A stretch of 5,273 nucleotides of DNA from Desulfuromonas sp. GTDB taxonomy: Bacteria > Desulfobacterota > Desulfuromonadia > Desulfuromonadales > Trichloromonadaceae. Position numbers and translations under genes: made by a program. The stretch is from contig JAQYWA010000168.1 of the NCBI GenBank assembly GCA_030145265.1, positions 1 to 5,273 of the forward strand. The letters are read 5' to 3'. This document shows positions 1-5,273 of this stretch, piece after piece. The notes beneath the pieces were generated by a model. The model did not search any database. It had not been told where the DNA came from and worked only from the letters and a program-made list of their open reading frames with translations. How positions within the stretch are numbered: the first letter of the stretch is position 1; every line of letters begins with the position of its first letter.

Positions 1-78
1 ACGGCGACCGTCGATGGTGCCTGGTGGGATTATCGCCGTGAGCATATCTGGAAATTTCGCGACGGGGAGGCCGAATGA
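1..78 (+). CDS. C-terminal end of an unrecognised protein (partial, 25 codons)
   Basis: Frame 1 is open from the window edge to a TGA at 76-78 and gives 25 residues rich in aromatic and charged residues (a WWDYRR stretch, then HIWKFRDGEAE at the end). No family can be named from so short a tail. It is read as a real gene end because its stop overlaps the next start in an ATGA arrangement and its last codons contain the next gene's strong Shine-Dalgarno sequence, a typical operon junction. The real start and any promoter for this operon lie upstream of the window. It could also be a chance open frame, but the junction makes that less likely. Confidence 0.6.
   Translation, partial: TATVDGAWWDYRREHIWKFRDGEAE
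64..70 (+). promoter_or_regulatory. Ribosome binding site of the U32 gene
   Basis: GGGGAGG lies 4 nt before the ATG at 75. It sits inside the last codons of the upstream gene and supports 75 as the start, with translational coupling through the ATGA overlap. Confidence 0.7.
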
Positions 79-1034
79 AGCTGATCTCCCCGATCGATCA
101 GCTGGCCGAGGCCGAGCCGCTCCTTGAGGCCGGGGCCGACGAGTTGTACGGGGGCTTCGTCCCGCAGGAGTGGCAGAAGCGCTACAGCCTGCTGGCTTCG
201 ATCAACCAGCGCACCTTTGAGGGGGCGCAGATTCGCAGCTTTGCCGACCTGCAGGAGATCGTGAAGCGGGTCCATGGGCGGGGCAAAAGCTTTTCCCTGA
301 CCCTCAACGCGCCATTTTATAGCGACGAGCAGATGCCGCTGCTGCTTGAGTACGTCGATCAGACCGTGGCGGCCGGGATCGACGGCATCATCCTCGCTGA
401 CCTGGGCCTGCTGCGTCTGCTCCGGCAGCGTCATCCCGGTCTCGAGTATCATGCCAGCACCCTGGCCCATCTCGGCAATTCGGGTTCGGCAGCGTTTTAC
501 GCCGCCCAGGGGATCAACCGCATCGTCTTTCCCCGTCACCTGACGGTAGCGGAAATGGCCGAGATCGTCGGCAAATTGCCGCAACTGCGTTTCGATGCTT
601 TCATGTTGGTCGGCAACTGTCCTAACACCGAGGGCTTGTGCACCTTCCATCATTCGAGCCCGGATAAGATCTGGCCCTGCGAGATTCCCTACCGGATCAA
701 GCCGCTGGAGTCGCCGGGTTCTCCGACTTTGCAGGCAGCGATCGACCGACAGGCCAGTTGGTCGCGCACTAACCGTCGTCACGGCTGCGGTTTGTGTGCT
801 ATTCCGGCCCTGTTGCGCGCTGGCATTTATGGCGTTAAACTTGTTGGCCGCGGCGCCCCTGCGGCCCAGAAAACCATGAACGTTTCGCTGGTCAGGGAGT
901 TCATCCGCCTGGCCGCCGAAGAAACAGACTTGTCGCGTTACTGCCGGCAGGCCAGGGCGGCCCATGCTCATCGCTTTGCCGCGGCCTGCTCGAGCAATGT
1001 CTGTTACTTTCCTGAATATTGTCCTGACGAATAG
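75..1034 (+). CDS. U32-family protein (peptidase U32 / UbiU-like Fe-S TIM-barrel protein)
   Basis: The product is 319 residues, close in length to UbiU. The N-terminus has the family's AGADELYGG strand-loop (residues 19-27), and residues 239-260 carry the family's C-terminal block (LCAIPALL... then VKLVGRG). The signature region reads F176-x5-C182-x4-G187-x-C189, matching the C-x4-G-x-C part of the U32 pattern, although GNC replaces the usual GALC. Candidate Fe-S ligands are C182, C189, C202 and C241; the 7-residue first interval and the 39-residue last interval equal those I recall for UbiU (C169, C176, C193, C232). Four further cysteines (290, 305, 310, 316) lie at the end. Characterised U32 relatives act in anaerobic ubiquinone hydroxylation (UbiU/V), tRNA and rRNA hydroxylation (TrhP, RlhA) or were described as collagenases, so the substrate here is unknown and protease activity should not be assumed. 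No signal peptide or membrane segment is seen, so it is probably cytoplasmic. It is first of a tight run with the nuclease pair. Confidence 0.9.
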   Translation: MKLISPIDQLAEAEPLLEAGADELYGGFVPQEWQKRYSLLASINQRTFEGAQIRSFADLQEIVKRVHGRGKSFSLTLNAPFYSDEQMPLLLEYVDQTVAAGIDGIILADLGLLRLLRQRHPGLEYHASTLAHLGNSGSAAFYAAQGINRIVFPRHLTVAEMAEIVGKLPQLRFDAFMLVGNCPNTEGLCTFHHSSPDKIWPCEIPYRIKPLESPGSPTLQAAIDRQASWSRTNRRHGCGLCAIPALLRAGIYGVKLVGRGAPAAQKTMNVSLVREFIRLAAEETDLSRYCRQARAAHAHRFAAACSSNVCYFPEYCPDE

Positions 1035-1035
1035 G
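1033..1035 (+). promoter_or_regulatory. Weak ribosome binding site of the SbcD-like gene
   Basis: Only AGG, overlapping the TAG stop of the U32 gene, precedes the ATG at 1042, separated by six T residues. The weak site and the 7 nt gap suggest that translation depends on ribosomes finishing the U32 gene. The start is set mainly by the protein, because MIRILHTADLH begins directly at the first strand of the nuclease fold. Confidence 0.45.
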
Positions 1036-1041
1036 TTTTTT

Positions 1042-2172
1042 ATGATACGCATTTTACATACCGCCGATCTGCACCTTGGCGCCCCGCTTCCGTCCCTGGG
1101 CGAGGCCGAAGGGCGGCGACAGAGCGACTTTTTACAGACCTTTGAGCGACTGCTGACCCTGGCCATCAAGAACGAGGTCCAGATGTTCTTGGTGGCAGGA
1201 GATCTCTTCGATTCTCCCAAGCCTGACGCCGATCTGGTCGGCAAGGTGCAAGCCGGCATCAAGCGCCTGGCTGAGCGCGGGATTCTCACGGTGCTGCTGC
1301 CTGGCACCCATGACAATACGGTTGGTGCCGATTCCGTTTACCGTCGTCACGAGTTTTCGGGAGTCGTGCTGCTGTCATCGCCGGTGGTGGAAGAGCCGGT
1401 CGGCATCGAGGTGGCCGGTGAGGAGGTCTTCCTGTATGGCTTCGCTTATCGCAGCTTCGCTTCGGACGACGCCATGGCCGGTATGGTCCGGCGCAAACCC
1501 GAGGGGATTCACATCGGCCTGCTGCACGGTTCGCGGCAGGGGAGCCCGGAATGGGAATACCGCAAGAAAGATCTCCCCTTTGACCTGGCGACCCTGCAGC
1601 AGTGGGGGCTCGACTACGTCGCTCTCGGTCACTATCACAATTACGAAACCCTCGAGTCGGGCGGTCGGCTGTACGGATGCTACCCGGGGTCGCCGGAAGG
1701 AAAGCGATTCGGTGAGAACGGGCCCCGCTTCTGTGCCCTGGTGAGCGTCGAACCGGGGCGGGCGACGGTCGAGCCGTTGCCGGTGGGGAGCCGGATTCTC
1801 GACGAACTGACCCTCGACCTCTCCGGCAGCGAAACCCTGCAGGCCGCCAGCGATAAAATTCGCGAACTGCGCAGTTCGGATCTGCTGCTGCGACTGACCC
1901 TGACCGGTGTGGTCGAAGCGCCGCTCGACCTCAAGACCCTGCACGCCCGTACTGCTGGTGATTTTTTTCATCTTGAGTTCGTCGACAAGACCCAGCTGTT
2001 CGACAGCGATTTTGCCCGCCGTATCGAAACTGAAGAGACGGTGCGGGGGGTCTTCGTCCGTCGGTCCCGGCAGCTGATGGATGAGGCCTCGCCCGAGCGG
2101 CGGCAGGTGGTGGAAGATGCTTTTCGTGAAGTGCTGATCCGCTTCCAGAGCTTCGGCGGAGGTCAGTCATGA
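1042..2172 (+). CDS. SbcD/Mre11/YhaO-like DNA repair metallophosphoesterase (nuclease subunit)
   Basis: The product is 376 residues. It is expected to be the manganese-dependent nuclease of an SbcCD/Mre11-Rad50-type complex that cuts DNA ends or hairpins in the cytoplasm with the ATPase encoded next. Phosphoesterase motifs appear in order: D9-L-H11; G53-D54-L-F-D57; G88-T89-H90-D91; LLHGS with H162; and GH-Y-H with H197 and H199. A YPGSPEGKRFGE block (214-225) follows, and residues from about 250 form the C-terminal capping and ATPase-docking part. The odd point is motif III, which is GTHD where GNHD is usual; the Asn normally contacts metal. The length and YPGSPEG block resemble the YhaO branch. 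An in-frame start at 964 would add 26 residues lying inside the U32 gene and not matching the family, so 1042 is preferred. The stop overlaps the next start (ATGA at 2169-2172). Family assignment is firm; activity with Thr89 is uncertain. Confidence 0.93.
   Translation: MIRILHTADLHLGAPLPSLGEAEGRRQSDFLQTFERLLTLAIKNEVQMFLVAGDLFDSPKPDADLVGKVQAGIKRLAERGILTVLLPGTHDNTVGADSVYRRHEFSGVVLLSSPVVEEPVGIEVAGEEVFLYGFAYRSFASDDAMAGMVRRKPEGIHIGLLHGSRQGSPEWEYRKKDLPFDLATLQQWGLDYVALGHYHNYETLESGGRLYGCYPGSPEGKRFGENGPRFCALVSVEPGRATVEPLPVGSRILDELTLDLSGSETLQAASDKIRELRSSDLLLRLTLTGVVEAPLDLKTLHARTAGDFFHLEFVDKTQLFDSDFARRIETEETVRGVFVRRSRQLMDEASPERRQVVEDAFREVLIRFQSFGGGQS
2158..2162 (+). promoter_or_regulatory. Ribosome binding site of the SbcC-like gene
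   Basis: GGAGG lies 6 nt before the ATG at 2169, within the last codons of the nuclease gene. Together with the ATGA overlap it indicates coupled synthesis of the two subunits. Confidence 0.75.
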
Positions 2173-4391
2173 TTCTGCGCAGCCTGGAACTGAAGCATTT
2201 TGGCAAATTCGCCGAGCGGACCTTCGAATTTCGTCGCGGCATGAACCTGGTGACCGGTCCCAACGAGGCCGGCAAATCGACCCTGATGGAAGCGATTCCC
2301 GCAGTTCTGTTCGGGGTGCGCAACAAGGAGCGTTTCAAACCCTGGGGGCGTAGCGGCAGCTGCGCCGCGGCCCTGGTGCTCGAAGGGCGCAACCGTACCG
2401 TGCGCATCGAAAGGGACATCCTTTCAGACCAGGTGCGCTTGATCGAACACGATGACCTGTACCACGAGCTGTACCAGTTCGAGGGGAAGGTGGCGCCCAA
2501 TGGCCGGTCGTCGGAACGGGGTGAATACTACGAGCAGTTGGCTCGGCTGTTCGGCATTGCCGAGGAGGATGTTTTTCGCGCCTCGCTCTTTTTCGGCCAG
2601 GGGCATCTCGATATTCCGGGCCAGGCGGCCATGACCGCGAAAATCAAAGGGATGCTCTCCGGCTTTGTCGAAGTCGACTACGACAAGGTGCTCGAATCGC
2701 TCAATGACGACCTGTTCGTCATCACCCGGGTCAACCCCTGGGGCAAGGACAAGACCAAGGACCGTGAGCTGGAAGAGGTGACCAAGCGGATCGGCGCCAT
2801 GGAAACGCGCTGGTATGAGGCGCGGGAATCGCTCCGGGAGCTGGAAACCTTGCGCGGCGAAATGACCGAACTCGATAAATCGATCCGTATCGACCGCGAC
2901 GAGTATGCCAAGGGCGAACGGTATCTGGCCTGGGCCCGCAAACAGTGGCAGCTTGAAGACAAGGAAGAGGGGCTGCGTAAGAATTTCGCGCGGGTCAACC
3001 GGCAGTCAGAAAAGGTCGGCGATCTGGAAAAACAGCGCCAGGAGATCGAAAAAGAGCTCGGCAAGACCGGCCTGCCCCGGGAGATCCCGGAAGACCTGGT
3101 GAAAATTCTTGTCGAGGCCGATGAAGAGCGCAAGGACCTGGTTTCCCTGCAGGGTGAATCGGCCGTTTTACGCAAGGAGCTGATGGCACACAAGACGCCC
3201 CCCTGGAAGCCTTCGGCGGGTCTGTCGGCACTCCTTTTAGCTGTCGGCGGCGGGGCTGCCTGGTTTTTTTCAGACCGGGCGGTCCAAATATTGTTGGCTG
3301 CGGGACTGGTAACGGCGGTGATCTGGATCGTCTATCTCAGTAAGGCCGGCAAGGAACGGGCCGAGCGCAGCCGTATCCAGGGCCAGGTCCAGGTGCTCGA
3401 GCGCAAGCGGGAAGAAGCCCAGGCCCGGCTGGCGGCTCTGGATGAACGATTTGAGCGGCTCGGCATGTCGCCTTCGTCTATCGAGATCGTCAAGATGCAG
3501 AAGAATCTGGCCCGCCACCAGGAGCTGCTGGAGCGGCTCAAGGAAGTGGAAATCGCGCTGAATGTTCTTGACCGGTCCGAAGAATTAAAACGCGACCAGG
3601 ATGACCTGACCCGTGAGCTGGCGGTGCTCGACGAGCGCATGGAAAAAGAAAAACCGCTGCGCCCCGAAGGGCTGCTGCCGCTCGAGGATCTGCCGGATGC
3701 CGAAGGGAAACTGCAGGGTTTGGGGGAAAGCCTGCAAGAACGGGAACAGCGGCTGCTCGAACTGACCCGGCGGGAAGCGGCGCTGCACGGTGCGATTGGC
3801 GATCTGCAGCAGATTGAAGAAGAAGGCGAGCAGCTTAAGTCCCGGGAATCGACCCTGCTGCGCCGACGCGATGCCCTGATTGCCGCCTACGAACTGCTGA
3901 GCGGGTCGGTTGAGGAGTTCCGCCGCACCTACCTGGAGCGGTTCGCTAGTGAAATCAGCACTTATCTTTCATCCGCAAGCTGCGGGCGGTACGCCAAGGC
4001 GCGACTGGATGAAGATTTCTCCCTGTCACTGCCGGGCAAGGGGGAGGGCGGCTGGCAGGATGTCGGCTGTTTCAGTCGCGGCACCATCGATGCCGTCTAT
4101 TTCGCAGTTCGCCTGGCCTTGACCCGGCATCTCTCCCACGGACGCCGGTTGCCGCTATTTCTTGACGACCCGCTGGTGAATTTCGATTCGGAACGGCAGG
4201 CCGAAACCCTGGTCGCCCTGGAAAGCCTGTCCCGGGAGCATCAGGTTATCTTTTTCACGCACAGTGAGGGAATGCTCAAGCGTGCCGGCCAGAAACGCTG
4301 GAACCTGGTATCGCTCGACGAGGCCAAAAACAGCCGCAATCGCGCAAGCGAAGAAAGGAAGGACGATGTCGGACAACTGCATCTTCTGTAA
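2169..4391 (+). CDS. Short SbcC/Rad50/YhaN-like ATPase with a predicted membrane hairpin in place of a zinc hook
   Basis: The product is 740 residues, shorter than E. coli SbcC (about 1050) and YhaN (about 960). It is expected to be the ATP-driven partner of the nuclease encoded just upstream. The N-terminal lobe (1-190) opens with MILRSLELKHFGKF and Walker A GPNEAGKST (30-38); a FFGQG stretch with Q144 is the likely Q-loop. Charged, heptad-like arms span about 195-343 and 393-575, with a break near the prolines at 303-307. Between the arms, residues 349-367 and 371-390 are hydrophobic and separated by only S-D-R, with basic residues on both outer sides. There is no CxxC anywhere, so no zinc hook. 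The C-terminal lobe has the ABC signature FSRGT (635-639), Walker B ending in D666-D667, a D-loop VNFD (670-673) and an H-loop THSE with H698. This head is closest to the YhaN/AAA_27 style. Its last 26 nt overlap the HIT gene. Family is firm; the membrane location is inferred. Confidence 0.92.
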   Translation: MILRSLELKHFGKFAERTFEFRRGMNLVTGPNEAGKSTLMEAIPAVLFGVRNKERFKPWGRSGSCAAALVLEGRNRTVRIERDILSDQVRLIEHDDLYHELYQFEGKVAPNGRSSERGEYYEQLARLFGIAEEDVFRASLFFGQGHLDIPGQAAMTAKIKGMLSGFVEVDYDKVLESLNDDLFVITRVNPWGKDKTKDRELEEVTKRIGAMETRWYEARESLRELETLRGEMTELDKSIRIDRDEYAKGERYLAWARKQWQLEDKEEGLRKNFARVNRQSEKVGDLEKQRQEIEKELGKTGLPREIPEDLVKILVEADEERKDLVSLQGESAVLRKELMAHKTPPWKPSAGLSALLLAVGGGAAWFFSDRAVQILLAAGLVTAVIWIVYLSKAGKERAERSRIQGQVQVLERKREEAQARLAALDERFERLGMSPSSIEIVKMQKNLARHQELLERLKEVEIALNVLDRSEELKRDQDDLTRELAVLDERMEKEKPLRPEGLLPLEDLPDAEGKLQGLGESLQEREQRLLELTRREAALHGAIGDLQQIEEEGEQLKSRESTLLRRRDALIAAYELLSGSVEEFRRTYLERFASEISTYLSSASCGRYAKARLDEDFSLSLPGKGEGGWQDVGCFSRGTIDAVYFAVRLALTRHLSHGRRLPLFLDDPLVNFDSERQAETLVALESLSREHQVIFFTHSEGMLKRAGQKRWNLVSLDEAKNSRNRASEERKDDVGQLHLL
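3213..3338 (+). other. Predicted two-helix membrane hairpin within the SbcC-like ATPase
   Basis: The codons give residues 349-390 of the ATPase: a first segment of about 19 small and hydrophobic residues (LLLAVGGGAAWFF core), a three-residue S-D-R turn, and a second segment of about 20 (ILLAAGLVTAVIWIVYL core). K342 and K347 precede it and K392, K395 and R397 follow it. By the positive-inside rule both coiled-coil arms would then be cytoplasmic, as a DNA-binding ATPase needs. The hairpin lies where the Rad50 hook apex would be. Confidence 0.75.
4355..4362 (+). promoter_or_regulatory. Ribosome binding site of the HIT gene
   Basis: AAGGAAGG lies inside the 3' end of the ATPase gene, 3 nt from the ATG at 4366 by its last G and 6 nt when counted from the AAGGA core. 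It supports 4366 rather than the upstream in-frame ATG at 4264. Confidence 0.65.
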
Positions 4392-4713
4392 GATCATCGC
4401 CGGCGAGATTCCGGCCAAGCTTGTTTATGAGGATGAACTGGTCGTGGTGCTCGAGGACATTAATCCGCAGGCGCCGCATCATTGCCTGATCGTTCCCCGT
4501 AAGCATATCCGCACCACCCTCGACCTGACCACGGCGGACAACGAACTGATCGGTCATGTCTTCCAGGTTGCCGGAAAGATCGCTCACGATGTCGGCTTCG
4601 CCGACGATGGCTTCCGTGTAATCAACAACTGCAATGAAGCCGGCGGACAGACCGCCTGGCACATTCATTTCCATCTGCTCGGCGGACGGGACATGCTCTG
4701 GCCACCGGGCTGA
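4366..4713 (+). CDS. HIT-family (histidine triad, HinT-like) nucleotide hydrolase
   Basis: The product is 115 residues, the usual length of a bacterial HinT/PKCI-type HIT protein. It begins with the typical SDNCIFCKIIAGEIPAK block, in which C5 and C8 are candidate zinc ligands. It continues with VLEDINPQAPHH and LIVPRKHI (H47), and ends with the histidine triad H99-I-H101-F-H103; H101, the middle histidine, would be the nucleophile. Relatives hydrolyse purine nucleoside phosphoramidates and aminoacyl-adenylates, releasing AMP; they act as cytoplasmic homodimers. The open frame extends upstream to 4264, but those 34 residues are antiparallel to no family feature and lie in the ATPase gene, so the start at 4366 with its AAGGAAGG site is chosen. 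The first 26 nt overlap the ATPase gene. It is the last gene before the hairpin at 4735. A role in DNA repair is not shown, since HIT genes occur in many contexts. Confidence 0.95.
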   Translation: MSDNCIFCKIIAGEIPAKLVYEDELVVVLEDINPQAPHHCLIVPRKHIRTTLDLTTADNELIGHVFQVAGKIAHDVGFADDGFRVINNCNEAGGQTAWHIHFHLLGGRDMLWPPG

Positions 4714-4734
4714 TCAGTTTTTTCAGGTTTTTCC

Positions 4735-4756
4735 GGGGCGTGCCAAGGCACGCCCC
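4735..4756 (+). terminator. Strong GC-rich hairpin, probable end of the operon
   Basis: GGGGCGTGCC (4735-4744) and GGCACGCCCC (4747-4756) are perfect 10-bp inverted repeats separated by AA; the folded form would use a 4-6 nt loop. It lies 21 nt after the HIT stop. The following bases, TGTCATTTGGG, have only a poor T run, so this is not a textbook intrinsic terminator. Two T runs (4718-4723 and 4728-4732) lie before the stem rather than after it. It could instead protect the 3' end of the mRNA or fold in the leader of the next gene. Confidence 0.55.
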
Positions 4757-4764
4757 TGTCATTT

Positions 4765-4769
4765 GGGAG
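4765..4769 (+). promoter_or_regulatory. Ribosome binding site that fixes the GTG start of the flavoprotein gene
   Basis: GGGAG lies 7 nt before the GTG at 4777. No in-frame ATG exists near the start of the conserved region (the ATG at 4790 is out of frame), so this site decides the start. It follows the hairpin by 8 nt. Confidence 0.65.
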
Positions 4770-4776
4770 ACGAGCC

Positions 4777-5273
4777 GTGGAAAGACTGAATGCCGAAGTG
4801 CTGATTATCGGCGGTGGTCTGGCTGGGCTGGTCGCCGCCATTGAAGCTCGCCGGGCCGGTCGCGATGTGCTGCTGGTTTGCAAACGTCGGGCAGGCCGCA
4901 GTGGCAACGTCGTGGTGGCCGCCTGCAACCTGACCGGACTGTTGCCGGAAACCGGCGATACGGTGGCAGGTTTTGCCATCGACACCCTTGGCGGCGGTCG
5001 CGACATTGGCGACCCCACCCTGGTGCAGGCGCTCGCGGAAGGTGCGGCCGACGCCCTGGTTTTTCTCGAACAAGCCGGGGTCCGTTTGCTGCGGGCCGGC
5101 GGGCATCTGCATGCCCGGCAGGTTCCGGGGCACAGTCGGCCCCGTACCGTCTGTACCGAGCGTCAGGGGATTCCGGTTCAAACGGCGGGCCTCTCGCTGT
5201 CCCTGCCGCTCCTGGAAGAAGCCTGTCGTCTCGGTGTGCGTTTCATCGATAAGGCCATGGTGAGCCAGTTGCT
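4777..5273 (+). CDS. FAD flavoprotein of the succinate dehydrogenase/fumarate reductase/L-aspartate oxidase family (N-terminal part, runs off the window)
   Basis: From the GTG start, 165 codons are open to the window end. Residues 6-18 form a Rossmann strand and dinucleotide-binding loop, G12-x-G14-x-x-G17, followed by a helix and a second strand ending in VLLVCK (31-36). An RSGN stretch (41-44) sits where this family has its FAD-contacting serine-glycine loop. A GGGRDIGDPTLVQALAEGA segment (64-82) and GHSRPRTV (118-125) resemble L-aspartate oxidase and fumarate reductase flavoproteins, in which the latter block lies in the substrate and capping region. It lacks the usual AQGGIA and the HAxDxTG wording of standard NadB, so the substrate (aspartate, succinate/fumarate or other) is left open. 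The second strand ends in C-K rather than the common Glu, which NadB also tends to lack. No signal peptide is seen. It follows a hairpin and is probably a separate or partly uncoupled unit. Confidence 0.85.
   Translation, partial: MERLNAEVLIIGGGLAGLVAAIEARRAGRDVLLVCKRRAGRSGNVVVAACNLTGLLPETGDTVAGFAIDTLGGGRDIGDPTLVQALAEGAADALVFLEQAGVRLLRAGGHLHARQVPGHSRPRTVCTERQGIPVQTAGLSLSLPLLEEACRLGVRFIDKAMVSQL

Noticed and set aside
75..1034. Naming the U32 gene ubiU
   Set aside because: The cysteine spacing is similar, but the signature block differs (GNC for GALC), an extra cysteine cluster is present and no ubiV or ubiquinone gene is adjacent.
964..1041. A 26-codon upstream extension of the nuclease gene
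   Set aside because: It lies inside the U32 gene, has no good ribosome binding site, and the nuclease fold begins directly at the ATG at 1042.
30..1316. A 428-codon open frame on the - strand across the U32 and nuclease genes
   Set aside because: It is antisense to two well-recognised genes, has low-complexity Arg/Ser/Gln-rich composition and no recognisable domain. Long antisense frames are common in GC-rich genes.
1375..1971. A 198-codon - strand frame inside the nuclease gene, and similar - strand frames at 1931-2500, 2678-3193 and 4276-4674
   Set aside because: All are antisense to firmly identified genes and show no domain, ribosome binding site or sensible spacing.
4264..4365. A 34-codon upstream extension of the HIT gene
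   Set aside because: It lies inside the ATPase coding region. HIT proteins start at the SDNCIFCK block, and the AAGGAAGG site points to 4366.
4698..4723. A possible terminator formed by CTGGCC...GGC/CAG ahead of TTTTTT, including the palindrome CTGATCAG at 4710-4717
   Set aside because: The stem is short and needs a 4-nt bulge, and the palindrome has no loop. The hairpin at 4735-4756 is far stronger.
4973..5263. Two + strand frames (4878-5252 and 4973-5263) near the window end
   Set aside because: They lie in other frames of the flavoprotein gene, whose GTG-started frame is open to the end and carries clear FAD-binding motifs.

Overview
This is a 5.3 kb window of GC-rich bacterial DNA (roughly 60% G+C) in which every gene reads on the + strand. 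Genes are packed end to end: ATGA overlaps at 75-78 and 2169-2172, a 7 nt gap at 1035-1041, and a 26 nt overlap at 4366-4391. The gene content and codon bias would fit a Gram-negative anaerobe such as a Desulfuromonadales/Geobacter-type bacterium. That placement is an impression from protein style only, and no marker gene here proves it.

Layout: (1) positions 1-78 hold the last 25 codons of an unrecognised gene. (2) 75-1034 encodes a 319-residue U32-family ('peptidase U32') protein with a UbiU-like four-cysteine Fe-S spacing and an extra C-terminal cysteine cluster. (3) 1042-2172 encodes an SbcD/Mre11/YhaO-like metallophosphoesterase. (4) 2169-4391 encodes its partner, a short SbcC/Rad50/YhaN-like ATPase of 740 residues. 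(5) 4366-4713 encodes a 115-residue HIT-family nucleotide hydrolase. (6) 4714-4776 is the only real intergenic gap and holds a perfect 10-bp inverted repeat that probably ends the operon. (7) From 4777, with a GTG start, runs the N-terminal 165 residues of an FAD flavoprotein of the succinate dehydrogenase/fumarate reductase/L-aspartate oxidase family, cut off by the window end.

How they work together: genes 3 and 4 are a translationally coupled nuclease-ATPase pair of the Mre11-Rad50 type, expected to process DNA ends or structured DNA. The most interesting point is that the ATPase has no CxxC zinc hook. At the middle of its coiled-coil arms it carries two closely spaced hydrophobic segments that look like a membrane hairpin, which suggests a membrane-tethered complex. 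Its nuclease partner has Thr in place of the usual Asn of the GNHD metal motif. The U32 and HIT genes share the apparent transcription unit, but nothing in the sequence shows that they act with the nuclease. The only stretches without a gene are the short gaps named above. No RNA gene, mobile element or CRISPR array was seen.
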